Below are positions 17,716 to 26,115 of a DNA stretch of 64,000 bases, piece after piece. Numbering within the stretch: position 1 is the first letter of the stretch; each line of letters begins with the position of its first letter. Location of the stretch: positions 1,426,882 to 1,490,881 of the forward strand of contig NZ_KV880638.1 in assembly GCF_001907695.1 (NCBI RefSeq), in the 5' to 3' direction. The notes below the pieces were generated by a model. The model was not told where the DNA came from and made no database searches. It worked only from the letters and a program-made list of their open reading frames with translations. The stretch is from Thalassospira sp. TSL5-1 (lineage in GTDB: Bacteria; Pseudomonadota; Alphaproteobacteria; Rhodospirillales; Thalassospiraceae). The position numbers and the translations under genes are program-made.

Positions 17716-19059
17716 ATGCCCCAGGAACGTAAATTAATGATCGCGGTCTTTATGACCGTCCTGTTCGGTTTTGCCGGTTTCAGCCTGCCTTTTCCGGTAT
17801 TTGGTCCGATGTTTTTAAAACCGGAACTGGGTTTTCTGGACCCTTCCATTCCGGTGGAATATCGCCCGTTATTGCTGGGTGTTGCCATCGCGCTTTATCC
17901 GATCGGCCAGTTTATTGGGTCGCCCTGGCTGGGCCGCTGGTCGGACCGGATCGGGCGGCGGCCGGTTTTGCTGGGCTCGCTGGCCGGTGCAGCGGGCGGC
18001 TATCTGGTTACGGCAGGCGGGGTTGCGTTATCCAGCCTGCCATTATTGTTGGCAGGAAGGTTTGTCTCGGGGCTGTGCGAAGGCAATATGGCCATTGCCC
18101 AGTCCATTACATCTGACATCAGCACGCCGCAAAACAAGGTGCGCAATTTTGGCCTGATCACGGTGGCGATTAATGTCGGCTGGATTATTGGCCCGCTTTT
18201 GGGCGGTTTTTTATCCGATTCCTCGATTTACGCGGGCTTTAACGTTTCCTGGCCGTTCTTTTTTGCCGCTGGCATGTTTGGCATCAATTTGCTGGTGGTG
18301 TTTTTCGCCCTGCGCATTCCGGGTTATGCCCGCCGTCGGGGTAAGGCAAAGCCACCCGTTTCTGCCACGCAGGACCTGAACGGGGCACTGGCCGTGGAGC
18401 TTTCGGCAACCGCCGACCCCGTGAGCGACGATGCGCAGGCTCTTCCCGTGCGTTCCGTCTGGCAAACCGTGCGGGATAAACGGCTGTTGCCCGGCTTTGT
18501 CATTTCGTTTTTCAGCTATGTCGCGGTTTATGTTTTTTTTGCCTTTTTCGGCGTGTATCTGGTGCAAAACCACGATGTCAGCAGTTCGTTTCTGGGGATG
18601 TGTTCGGCCATTATTTCCATCCCGCTTATTGCGGCGGGCCTGTTGGTGGAACCTGCACGCAAACGCATCGGCTTGGCCGGGGTCAGTGCGGTGGCACATT
18701 TGTTTTTGGCCGTGGGCATCATCACCTTTTTGCTGCCCGATGGTCTGATCTGGATATTTGCCCCGATGTGCCTGGCGGCCTTTGGCATTGCCTGGTGCGA
18801 AGTCACCACCAGCCTGTTTGTATCCGACGCTGCCGGGGCCCATGAACAGGGGCAGGCCCTGGGGATTTATCGTTCCGTCCATGTGATGGCCGAGGCCTTT
18901 GCCGTGCTGGTCGGCGGGCTTTTGTCGGGGCAGTCATCCCCATCGCCATTTTTTATGGGGGCTGTCGCCGCCCTGATATGTGTGGCAGGCATTATGGCCT
19001 GGAAGCGTGCCATGCCCGATTTGGGGCGCAACGTTGAAAGCAGTGCTGCATCCCATTAG
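17716..19059 (+). CDS. MFS transporter, drug/H+ antiporter type
   Basis: A 447-residue inner-membrane protein with about twelve hydrophobic segments and a central cytoplasmic loop (residues about 205-250). The MFS motif A between helices 2 and 3 is clear (GSPWLGRWSDRIGRRPVLLGS), as in TetA/DHA1 exporters. It follows the TetR-type gene in the same direction and likely forms an operon with it. The substrate is unknown. A GAGGGCAG/CTGCCCTC hairpin lies about 15 bases after the stop. Confidence 0.88.
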   Translation: MPQERKLMIAVFMTVLFGFAGFSLPFPVFGPMFLKPELGFLDPSIPVEYRPLLLGVAIALYPIGQFIGSPWLGRWSDRIGRRPVLLGSLAGAAGGYLVTAGGVALSSLPLLLAGRFVSGLCEGNMAIAQSITSDISTPQNKVRNFGLITVAINVGWIIGPLLGGFLSDSSIYAGFNVSWPFFFAAGMFGINLLVVFFALRIPGYARRRGKAKPPVSATQDLNGALAVELSATADPVSDDAQALPVRSVWQTVRDKRLLPGFVISFFSYVAVYVFFAFFGVYLVQNHDVSSSFLGMCSAIISIPLIAAGLLVEPARKRIGLAGVSAVAHLFLAVGIITFLLPDGLIWIFAPMCLAAFGIAWCEVTTSLFVSDAAGAHEQGQALGIYRSVHVMAEAFAVLVGGLLSGQSSPSPFFMGAVAALICVAGIMAWKRAMPDLGRNVESSAASH

Positions 19060-19135
19060 GGATTTCGCGCGGAGAGGGCAGTATCCATGCTGCCCTCCGT
19101 CCCATTTGTTAAAGACAAATCGCTTTAGTCACGGG

Positions 19136-19996
19136 TTATACGATGGTGGACATGGTCAGTGTGCCATTGGCCAGATATTGGCGTTGCCCGGCGGTATCGG
19201 CATTGGCATCGGCACTAAACAGGTCCTGTGCCAGGCCATGAAGCTGGGCAATGGCCGCACTGCGCACACCGTCTGGCGGGGCGGTTTCATCGGCAGCAAG
19301 GGCCTTTGCCCAGGCGTCCGGTGCGGTTTCATCGTCCAGAACCGTCAGGGCAACCGCAAGGTTGGCAAGGGCGGTGGGCGATGTCGGGGCGACTTGCAGG
19401 GCACGATCAAAATAATCCCTTGCGGCATTGTAATCGCCATCAATCATATCCAAACGGCCCAGATCATTCAGGCAGGCCAGTGAGTGGGGGGTGATGCGCA
19501 ATAGTTGCTCTAGCGCACGACGTTCACCTTCACTGTCTTTTTTCGCCCGGTAACACAGTGCGATCATATGATGGATCATGCCATTGCCGGGGCGCAGACG
19601 CGATGCACTATGAAAATCGGCAAGGGCTGTGCCATGACGCCCCAGTTCAAGCTGGGCCATGCCATGTGCGGTTAACAAATCTGCATCACCTGGGGTGGCA
19701 CGCAGGGCAATATCCAGATTATTCAGCGCCTGGCGCGGTTTGCCTGACAGCAAATAAACTTCGGCCAATTGGCGCAGGGCCATCGGATGGTCTGGCTCGG
19801 TGCGCAAAACGGTTTGATATTCATAGGTTGCTTCGGTCAAATTGCCCCGCCGATGCAGGGCCTGTGCCAGCCCAAAACGGGCGGGCAGGTCGTTTTGGTC
19901 GCGGCCCAGTGCCTGGCGCAACATGTTGATCGCGGCGTCATATTGCCCGTGTGACAGGGCTTCCAGCCCCATTTTGGTAAATTCCGCCGTGCTCAT
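19136..19996 (-). CDS. Tetratricopeptide repeat protein
   Basis: A 286-residue soluble protein made largely of TPR units of 34 residues. Examples start at about residue 5 (FTKMGLEALSHGQYDAAINMLRQALGRDQND), 39 (ARFGLAQALHRRGNLTEATYEYQTVLRTEPDH), 73 (LRQLAEVYLLSGKPRQALNNLDIALRATPGD) and 107. No signal peptide or enzymatic domain is seen. The C-terminal 60 residues are not repeats. Such proteins mediate protein contacts; the partner is unknown. It is convergent with the MFS gene and 43 bp downstream of the SufR-like gene on the same strand, so co-transcription is possible. Confidence 0.85.
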   Translation of the reverse strand: MSTAEFTKMGLEALSHGQYDAAINMLRQALGRDQNDLPARFGLAQALHRRGNLTEATYEYQTVLRTEPDHPMALRQLAEVYLLSGKPRQALNNLDIALRATPGDADLLTAHGMAQLELGRHGTALADFHSASRLRPGNGMIHHMIALCYRAKKDSEGERRALEQLLRITPHSLACLNDLGRLDMIDGDYNAARDYFDRALQVAPTSPTALANLAVALTVLDDETAPDAWAKALAADETAPPDGVRSAAIAQLHGLAQDLFSADANADTAGQRQYLANGTLTMSTIV

Positions 19997-20039
19997 CCAT
20001 GTTTTCCTGTTCTGCGTTTATCTGTTGGCGCAACAGCGT

Positions 20040-20696
20040 TCAGGGCCGCGCCGAGATGCGATAGGCGCAGCGTCGTGCGCCTGCCAGAATATGGTCTGTC
20101 CGCTCAACAGATATATCCGGTCCCAGAACGGATTGAAACACTTCGAGTTCCCGCGCACAAAGCGACCGGCACGCCGATGCCGCCGAGCAGATCGGACAAT
20201 GGTTTTCCACCAGCAACAGGTTGCCCTCTGCATCCTGCTGGAGTTCGGCCATATATCCCTCGGCCTCGCGTGCGGCGGCCAGGGCGGCGACCCGCGATTC
20301 CAGGTCTTCCCCGGCATTTTGCAGGCGGGTTTTATAAATCATTTTCTGTTGTTCAGCCCGGGCCTCAATAATGCGCGCCAGCCCGTCCGGGCCAAAGGTA
20401 TCTCGCATGCAGTCAATCAGCGATACCGCCAGTTCCTGATGCCCATCCGGGAAGGCCTTGTTCGATTGTTCGGTTAATGCCCACAGTTTGGCCGGTCGCC
20501 CCTTGGTTGCGGCCATTTGCTGTTCACTGACCATCTCCTGCTCGGCCAGGGTTTTTAAATGCTGGCGCACGGCCATTGCCGATATGCCCAGGCTTTCGGC
20601 CATTGTATCGGCACGGGCAGGGCCGCCTTTTTTAAGCATATCGAGGATGGCGCGGCGGGTTTCGCCATCGGCTGCTTTGGGATTACGTTTTGTCAT
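20040..20696 (-). CDS. SufR-like winged-helix regulator with C-terminal cysteine cluster
   Basis: A 218-residue regulator. Residues about 12-70 form an ArsR/DeoR-like winged helix (RRAILDMLKKGGPARADTMAESLGISAMAVRQHLKTLAEQEMV, wing GRPAKLWALTE). The C-terminus carries C167, C170, C176, C180 and C210 in the context NHCPICSAASACRSLCARELEVFQ and ARRCAYRI. This resembles the Fe-S-binding tail of SufR, although the exact C-x12-C-x13-C-x14-C spacing is only partly kept (C167-x12-C180 fits). It likely senses iron-sulfur status or oxidative stress. It is divergent from a Rieske-domain gene with an 88-bp gap that holds repeated A+T-rich operator-like motifs. Confidence 0.82.
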   Translation of the reverse strand: MTKRNPKAADGETRRAILDMLKKGGPARADTMAESLGISAMAVRQHLKTLAEQEMVSEQQMAATKGRPAKLWALTEQSNKAFPDGHQELAVSLIDCMRDTFGPDGLARIIEARAEQQKMIYKTRLQNAGEDLESRVAALAAAREAEGYMAELQQDAEGNLLLVENHCPICSAASACRSLCARELEVFQSVLGPDISVERTDHILAGARRCAYRISARP

Positions 20697-20706
20697 GTGT
20701 CTTTTA

Positions 20707-20776
20707 TAAAGAATTTTCTATTGAAATGGCAAGGGGGATGGCGTAGCGTATTTTTTAAAGAATAATCTTTTAAAAG
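20707..20776. promoter_or_regulatory. Candidate operator repeats between the SufR-like and Rieske genes
   Basis: TAAAGAAT occurs twice (20707-20714 and 20756-20763). The second copy lies in a palindromic block (AAAGA-ATAA-TCTTT, 20757-20770, flanked by TTT and TTAAA). Both sit in the 88-bp divergent promoter region, one near each start. They are plausible binding sites for the SufR-like regulator. This is inferred from symmetry and position. Confidence 0.45.
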
Positions 20777-20784
20777 AGGGCGCC

Positions 20785-22395
20785 ATGACATCGACGAATG
20801 ACAACTGGGTTGCTGCCACCACATTGGCGGAATTATCGGAAAAAGGGCGCAAGCTGGTGCGTCTTGATGGCCGTCAGGTCGCCATTTTCCAGACCGAAAC
20901 CGGTCTTTATGCCTGCAATAACCGCTGCCCGCATGAGGGCTTTCCGCTGATGGAAGGCACGGTTAGCGATGGCTGTGTGTTGACCTGCAACTGGCATAAC
21001 TGGAAATTTGATTTGGAAAATGGCGATACCCTGGTGGGCGGTGATAAGTTACGCCGTTACCCGGTGCGGATAAATGAGGATGGTATCGTGGAGCTGGATA
21101 TGACCGAACCCCCGCAAAATCAGCAGCGTGATGAAATTCTGTCCAATCTGGACGAGGCGCTGCATAAAAATGATTATAGCCGCCTGAGCCGCGAGCTCGC
21201 CCGCCTGGATATGATCGGCGTTGATCCGCTGGTTGCGGTGAAAAAGGCCTTTGCCCTGCGCATGGACCGGTTTGAATTTGGCACCACCCATGCCATGCCC
21301 GGTGCGGCGGACTGGCTGGCCTACCGGCAGGAATTGACCGACCCGTATGAACGCCTTGCCTGCCTGTCCGAAGTTTTAGGCCATATTGCCTGGGATAGTG
21401 CCTATCGTCCGGTTTATCCGTTCACCACCGACGTTGCGACATGGTCCGAGGCCGAATTTTCCCGCGCCATCGAGGCCGAGGATGAAAATACCGCCGTCGC
21501 TTTGGTGCGTGGTGCTCTGGCCGATGGCATGACATGGGATGATCTGCGCCCGGCCTTTGCCCGCTGTGCCATGCGCCATTATGCCGGTTTTGGGCATTCG
21601 GTGATTTATGTGTCAAAGGTGTCCCCTTTGATCGACATTTTGGGCGGTGATGTGCTCGAAAGCCTGATTTTGCCGTTAACCCGCCATTTGTGCACCGTCA
21701 CCCGCGAGGATTTGATCCCCGAATTTCGCGCCTTCCATGTCGTGCGCAAGGATTGGGACGAGCATGTGGATCGCGAACCGGCAAGCCGGGATGATTTTTT
21801 GGGGCTGCCGGTGGCACGGGTATTGTCACGGGTGCGCAAGTCCGCTGCAGACCCGCAGGCCTGTTATCACGCCCTGATGGAAGCCGCCGTCTGGCAGGTG
21901 CGCCATTTTGATGAAAGCGTGATGTATCGCACCAACATGCCAATTGGCACCAATGTCAACTGGCTGGATGTGACCCATGCCATGACAACCGCCCAGGCCG
22001 TGCGCGAACTGGCCACCGAACTGCCGGAATTGTGGGGTGATGGTTTGTTGCAAATTGGCTGTTTCATCGGCCGCAATGCCAAATATGTCCATAAGGATGG
22101 CGACCCGGCGGATTATGCTGGTCGCTCCGGTATTGACTGGGAAGGCGATAGCGAAACCATTTTGGGTGATTTGCTGCACAGCAAAGTGCTCTATCATGGA
22201 TGCACCGATTTTATTGAATCGGTCCATCGTCTCAAAACCATCTCGATGGTGCGTTCCGAACTGGCCCTGTTCCCCGATGCGCCGTGGCGCAAGGATATGC
22301 TGGTGGCGGTGCATCGTTATGTCAGCAGCGAATTTCCCCGCCGCCGTGCGGTGCGGGTTGCCTATCAGTCCACAACTTTTGTCGGTCGGGGATAG
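20785..22395 (+). CDS. Rieske [2Fe-2S] domain fused to a large domain of unknown function
   Basis: A 536-residue soluble protein. Residues about 8-105 are a ferredoxin-type Rieske domain with the exact motif C48-x-H50-x17-C68-x2-H71 (CPH...CNWH), as in small Rieske ferredoxins. The remaining 430 residues are a helical domain rich in His, with segments such as HYAGFGHSVIYV, WLDVTHAMTTAQAVRELATELPELWGDGLLQIGCF and LLHSKVLYHGCTDFIESVH. These vaguely recall questin-oxidase-like (PF14027) proteins, but I am not sure. A Rieske centre feeding electrons to a C-terminal oxidase is the natural guess. It starts 8 bases after AGAGGG and is divergent from the SufR-like regulator. Confidence 0.75.
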   Translation: MTSTNDNWVAATTLAELSEKGRKLVRLDGRQVAIFQTETGLYACNNRCPHEGFPLMEGTVSDGCVLTCNWHNWKFDLENGDTLVGGDKLRRYPVRINEDGIVELDMTEPPQNQQRDEILSNLDEALHKNDYSRLSRELARLDMIGVDPLVAVKKAFALRMDRFEFGTTHAMPGAADWLAYRQELTDPYERLACLSEVLGHIAWDSAYRPVYPFTTDVATWSEAEFSRAIEAEDENTAVALVRGALADGMTWDDLRPAFARCAMRHYAGFGHSVIYVSKVSPLIDILGGDVLESLILPLTRHLCTVTREDLIPEFRAFHVVRKDWDEHVDREPASRDDFLGLPVARVLSRVRKSAADPQACYHALMEAAVWQVRHFDESVMYRTNMPIGTNVNWLDVTHAMTTAQAVRELATELPELWGDGLLQIGCFIGRNAKYVHKDGDPADYAGRSGIDWEGDSETILGDLLHSKVLYHGCTDFIESVHRLKTISMVRSELALFPDAPWRKDMLVAVHRYVSSEFPRRRAVRVAYQSTTFVGRG

Positions 22396-22449
22396 GCGAT
22401 TTTCGCTACGCTCCCTCGCGTCTGCATCCCGCATCCCAGGGCGACAAAC

Positions 22450-22490
22450 GCCCCCGTTGTGCCGCCACAGCACAACGGGGGCAACTTTTA
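22450..22490. terminator. Bidirectional terminator between the Rieske-fusion gene and the SDR gene
   Basis: A perfect 13-bp stem GCCCCCGTTGTGC / GCACAACGGGGGC with a 7-base loop, followed on the + strand by AACTTTTA. It lies between convergent genes. Confidence 0.85.
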
Positions 22491-22506
22491 TAAAAATGCG
22501 ATCCCG

Positions 22507-23301
22507 TCAGGCGATGCTATCGACAACACCGCCATCTACCCGCAGGGCCGCCCCCGTTGTGGCCGATGACAGCGGCGATGCCACATACACCACCATATTG
22601 GCAACTTCATCAACATGGGCGGTACGCTGAATGATCGATGTGGGGCGCGCTTTCATAACGAAATCTTTGGCGACGTCTTCAATATCCTTGCCGGTTTTCT
22701 GCACATCGTCGGCCAGCATGGTTTCCACCCCTTCCGACAGGGTGGGGCCGGGCAGTACGGCATTGACGGTCACACCCGTGCCTGCCATGCGCTTGGCAAG
22801 CCCGCGGGACAGCGCCAGATAGGCGGTTTTGGTCACACCATAATGGATCATGTCAGCAGGGATGTTCAGCGCGGATTCCGATGACAGGAACACAACCCGG
22901 CCCCAGCCCTGTTTTTCCATGGCTGGCAAATAGGCGCGCGATAGCCGCACGCCGGACATCACATTGACATCCATGAAATTCTGCCAGTCGCTATCGGGTG
23001 TTTCAAAAAAGTCCTGCGGGCCAAAAATACCCACATTATTGACCAGAATATCCAGATGCGGCACTGCCTTGATCAGCTTGTCACATCCCTCTGCCGTGCC
23101 CAGATCGGCGGCAACCCCGTGAAGGGTGGCGTCCGGCAGTTGGGATTTCAGTTTTTCAAGTGCCTTTGCTGTTTTGTCATCCTTGCGGCCATTGATAATC
23201 ACTTCGGCGCCTGCCTTGGCCAGGCCCGCTGCAATGGCAAAGCCAATGCCTTCGGTCGATCCTGTTACCAGGGCTTTTTTACCGCTTAAATCAATTTTCA
23301 T
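22507..23301 (-). CDS. SDR family oxidoreductase
   Basis: A 264-residue short-chain dehydrogenase/reductase. The NAD(P)-binding motif is TGSTEGIGFAIAAG at residues 12-25 (TGxxxGIG). The NNVG motif (ILVNNVGIFGP), catalytic Ser (VVFLSSESA) and YGVTKTAYLALSRGLAK (Y-x3-K) are all present. The C-terminal SSATTGAALRVDGGVVDS matches the classical SDR end. I start at the ATG at 23299-23301, which follows AGGATCGGG. The frame is open 40 codons further upstream but without support. Substrate unknown; it resembles 3-oxoacyl-ACP reductase-like SDRs. It is divergent from the MoxR gene. Confidence 0.9.
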   Translation of the reverse strand: MKIDLSGKKALVTGSTEGIGFAIAAGLAKAGAEVIINGRKDDKTAKALEKLKSQLPDATLHGVAADLGTAEGCDKLIKAVPHLDILVNNVGIFGPQDFFETPDSDWQNFMDVNVMSGVRLSRAYLPAMEKQGWGRVVFLSSESALNIPADMIHYGVTKTAYLALSRGLAKRMAGTGVTVNAVLPGPTLSEGVETMLADDVQKTGKDIEDVAKDFVMKARPTSIIQRTAHVDEVANMVVYVASPLSSATTGAALRVDGGVVDSIA

Positions 23302-23479
23302 AACCCGATCCTTTCTATAATAATGTGTTGTATCTACATAATTTGTTGAAAGCCTGGGGCAAGGGCAGGTACGACAGAAGGGGCCGTTGGCGCCGTTGGC
23401 GTCAATTGCCTTCTTGCCCAAAAGCGGTGGACACCTTAGGTTAACGTAAACGTCAACTTATGTTGCAGGGCAGAATGAT

Positions 23480-24325
23480 ATGAAGTTTCAGGGTACGGAA
23501 AATTACGTTGCGACCGAGGACCTGATGGTTGCGGTCAATGCTGCCATCACCTTGCAGCGTCCGCTTTTGGTCAAGGGCGAACCGGGCACGGGCAAAACCG
23601 TGCTGGCCGAGGAAATTGCCAAATCGCTGGGCAAAAAGCTGATTACCTGGTCGATCAAATCCACCACCCGCGCCCAGCAGGGGCTTTATGAATATGATGC
23701 CGTTTCCCGCCTGCGCGACAGCCAGTTGGGGGACGAGCGGGTGCATGACATTGCCAATTACATCGTCAAAGGCAAGTTATGGGAAGCATTCGAGGCCGAT
23801 GACGCCCCGGTATTGCTGATTGACGAGATCGACAAGGCCGATATCGAGTTCCCCAACGATCTGCTGCAGGAACTCGACCGCATGGAATTTTATGTCTACG
23901 AAACACAAAAAATGGTCACGGCAGCCAATCGACCGATCGTGATCATTACGTCAAACAATGAAAAGGAACTGCCCGACGCCTTTTTGCGCCGCTGTTTCTT
24001 TCATTATATCCGCTTTCCCGATGCCGAAACGATGGCGCAAATCGTTGATGTGCATTTCCCCAATATTCAAAAACGGCTGGTCAGCGAGGCGCTGAACCTG
24101 TTTTACGACATGCGCGATGTGGCCGGGCTCAAGAAAAAGCCCTCAACCTCGGAATTGCTGGACTGGCTTAAACTGCTGATGGCCGAGGACCTGCCCCCTG
24201 AAGCCCTGCGCGCCAAAGACGCCAAAACCGCCGTGCCGCCCCTTCATGGTGCGCTTTTGAAAAACGAACAGGATGTGCATCTGTTTGAACGTTTGGCTTT
24301 TATGGCACGGCGTGAAGGCCGGTAA
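23480..24325 (+). CDS. MoxR family AAA+ ATPase
   Basis: A 281-residue AAA+ ATPase of the MoxR/AAA_5 group: Walker A GEPGTGKTVLAEEIAKSLG at residues about 33-51, Walker B VLLIDEIDKAD near 110-120, sensor 1 region (PIVIITSNNEKELPDAFLRRCFFHYIRFPD) with Arg finger RRC. MoxR ATPases act as chaperones with a VWA-domain partner to mature or insert cofactors into enzymes such as CO dehydrogenase or methanol dehydrogenase. The expected partner, a CoxE-like VWA protein, is encoded at 26251, but a hipBA module on the other strand lies between. The gene ends 5 bp before the hipA stop. Confidence 0.9.
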   Translation: MKFQGTENYVATEDLMVAVNAAITLQRPLLVKGEPGTGKTVLAEEIAKSLGKKLITWSIKSTTRAQQGLYEYDAVSRLRDSQLGDERVHDIANYIVKGKLWEAFEADDAPVLLIDEIDKADIEFPNDLLQELDRMEFYVYETQKMVTAANRPIVIITSNNEKELPDAFLRRCFFHYIRFPDAETMAQIVDVHFPNIQKRLVSEALNLFYDMRDVAGLKKKPSTSELLDWLKLLMAEDLPPEALRAKDAKTAVPPLHGALLKNEQDVHLFERLAFMARREGR

Positions 24326-24330
24326 GCGAA

Positions 24331-25650
24331 TTATTTCATTATCCGGGCGCGGGCTTGTCGAAAGGTATCTTGCAGCCCCTTGTGACCAGTGCCGAGGCTG
24401 TCGATACAATAGGGATTGAGAAATTGCCGCCCTGCAAACAGGGTGCGATCAACTGGCGAGAGTTGTGCGGTTTTACAGATATGGTCCCATTGATCGGCGA
24501 TGGTGGTCATTTGCTGCTCGATGATTGATGCGGCTTCATCTTCACGCAGGTGATAATCGGCCGCTGCGGCAAGGCAGCTTGCTATTGTGCTGGCCCGTTT
24601 GTCGTCTTTGATCAGCATGGCCTGTGTGGCCTCGTTGCCGGTGCGCCCCTGGGGGCAAATGTCATAGGCGGGGGTGAGGTGCAGCATCCTGCCATCCCAA
24701 AATGCGGCATGGTTGCGGGCGTGATCGTCCGTATTGCCGCACAGGATGTTAAAACTTATCCGGCCATAAAGCTCTTTGAGGGTTTTTTTGGGGGCTGCAA
24801 AACGATGTCGGATGATTTCGGCCAGATCTTCATAGGACGCATATCGGGCCATCATTTCATCCAGACCCAACAGGGTCAGGGCCGAAACCATCGCTTTGCG
24901 TGTCCAGCCTCCTTGGGTTTGAAGGCGGTCAAACCGCTCGATCAGCAAGGTATCTTTGTTGGCGGCCTGCGTCAGGGATACAGGCGCAACATTCAATCCG
25001 CACAGTTTTGCCAGGCGCATGGCGATAAATTCGGCTTTTACAACGCTATACAGGTCTGAGCTGGACGAGAATTTGGCAACAAATTTCTTCTGCCCATCCT
25101 TGATTAGGGCTTTGGGGCGGGCGCCGCCAATCGATGTGCGGTGATTGATTGCCAGATCAAGGGCCGGGGGGAGGGGCAGGCCCTTTTCCACATGATCCGC
25201 CGCATGTTGCAAATCTTCAAGTATTGCTTCTGCCGCCTGTCTGGGCTGGTAGTGTGTGGCCGATGTTTGAAAATCCAGTGCACCGATCCGGTCTGACCCG
25301 GATTGCAAAAGAAAGGTCAGTTCATTGAAGGACGGGGCATGGGCCGCATTTGGTTTGTTGCCTGTCAATTTGTTGATGATCACCCGTCTTCCCCAGGCAT
25401 CGGGGGACGCATCACGCAGGCTGCTTGCCATTGTCAAACCTGCAAGGGGGGCGATGGTTCCCTGGCGCAGGGGGAGTTCCGGGCTGTAAATTGCGATGGC
25501 ATTTTCGCGGCTGCGATAGCTTGCCCCATAGGTAAAAACCAGCCGGTCGCCGTCTTGTGTGATACGTCCGGCAACGACAGGCTCCGTCTCGCCGGGCAAC
25601 CATATCCAGACATAGGCTTCCCGCGCTTCGGTAACATCAGAAGTCATCAT
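24331..25650 (-). CDS. hipA: HipA family serine/threonine kinase toxin
   Basis: A 439-residue HipA-type kinase. The N-terminal subdomain (GETEPVVAGRITQDGDRLVFTYGASY) is followed by the HipA_N/HipA_C kinase. The Gly-rich loop is TSIGGARPKALI, the ATP lysine region KKFVAKFSS, the catalytic loop CGNTDDHARNHAAFW and the metal-binding LTPAYDICPQ. All key kinase residues seem present, so it should be active. Characterised HipA phosphorylates glutamyl-tRNA synthetase and causes growth arrest. A strong AGGAGG precedes tandem ATGs (25650 and 25647). The start lies inside the 3' end of hipB (14-bp overlap). Together with hipB it interrupts the MoxR-VWA pair. Confidence 0.9.
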   Translation of the reverse strand: MMTSDVTEAREAYVWIWLPGETEPVVAGRITQDGDRLVFTYGASYRSRENAIAIYSPELPLRQGTIAPLAGLTMASSLRDASPDAWGRRVIINKLTGNKPNAAHAPSFNELTFLLQSGSDRIGALDFQTSATHYQPRQAAEAILEDLQHAADHVEKGLPLPPALDLAINHRTSIGGARPKALIKDGQKKFVAKFSSSSDLYSVVKAEFIAMRLAKLCGLNVAPVSLTQAANKDTLLIERFDRLQTQGGWTRKAMVSALTLLGLDEMMARYASYEDLAEIIRHRFAAPKKTLKELYGRISFNILCGNTDDHARNHAAFWDGRMLHLTPAYDICPQGRTGNEATQAMLIKDDKRASTIASCLAAAADYHLREDEAASIIEQQMTTIADQWDHICKTAQLSPVDRTLFAGRQFLNPYCIDSLGTGHKGLQDTFRQARARIMK

Positions 25651-25969
25651 CCACCTCCTGTGTCACTGGCCGCACTGCTTGCGGCATAAGTGTCAGTTTT
25701 TCGCGAAGGCGGGTCTCCTGCAGGGCCACAACCCGGTCATCGGCGTCAAATAACGGCACGCCAACAAGATGGGCGACCTCAAATACCGTGCCAATTTCAG
25801 GGCCGGGCGCACCCTTTTCAATATTGTGCAGGGTGGTGCGGCTAATACCCGCCCGATCCGCCAGTTCCTGCGCTGTCATGTTGCGTTCCGTTCGGCCAAT
25901 ACGGATCATGCTGCCTAAAATAGACAAGGCATGACGGGTGGTGCGCGAGTAGCTTCTTTTGCGTTTCAT
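25637..25969 (-). CDS. hipB: HipB-type antitoxin (XRE family HTH)
   Basis: A 110-residue DNA-binding protein with an XRE/Cro helix-turn-helix at residues about 23-70 (MIRIGRTERNMTAQELADRAGISRTTLHNIEKGAPGPEIGTVFEVAHLVGV). It lies directly upstream of and overlapping hipA, the usual antitoxin-first order. It should bind HipA and repress the operon. Perfect inverted repeats lie just upstream of its start (separate entries). The extended C-terminus (residues 75-110, ending EVDDDF) may contact HipA. Confidence 0.88.
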   Translation of the reverse strand: MKRKRSYSRTTRHALSILGSMIRIGRTERNMTAQELADRAGISRTTLHNIEKGAPGPEIGTVFEVAHLVGVPLFDADDRVVALQETRLREKLTLMPQAVRPVTQEVDDDF

Positions 25970-26010
25970 GGCAGATGATTTTTGTTCAATAAAACAGGTA
26001 TGTGAAGTGT

Positions 26011-26032
26011 AATGTTCAATTTACTGAACATT
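26011..26032. promoter_or_regulatory. Palindromic operator candidate upstream of hipB
   Basis: AATGTTCA-ATTTAC-TGAACATT is a perfect 8-bp inverted repeat 42 bp upstream of the hipB start. A further half-site TGTTCAAT occurs at 25983-25990. Autoregulatory HipB operators are palindromes in this position, so this is a likely HipB site. Confidence 0.6.
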
Positions 26033-26091
26033 GTGAGAGGTTTTACTGTGGTTGGTCAAGGAAATGTCCATTAAATTATACAAAAAGGCCT

Positions 26092-26115
26092 AAATGTATA
26101 ATTAACTATACATTT
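26092..26115. repeat. A+T-rich 9-bp palindrome between hipB and the VWA gene
   Basis: AAATGTATA-ATTAAC-TATACATTT is a perfect inverted repeat with the same ATT-AC type 6-base centre as the hip operator. An outer pair ATACAAAA (26078-26085) / TTTTGTAT (26113-26120) overlaps it. It could be a second operator, perhaps for the VWA gene promoter, or a mark of the hipBA insertion boundary. Confidence 0.45.
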
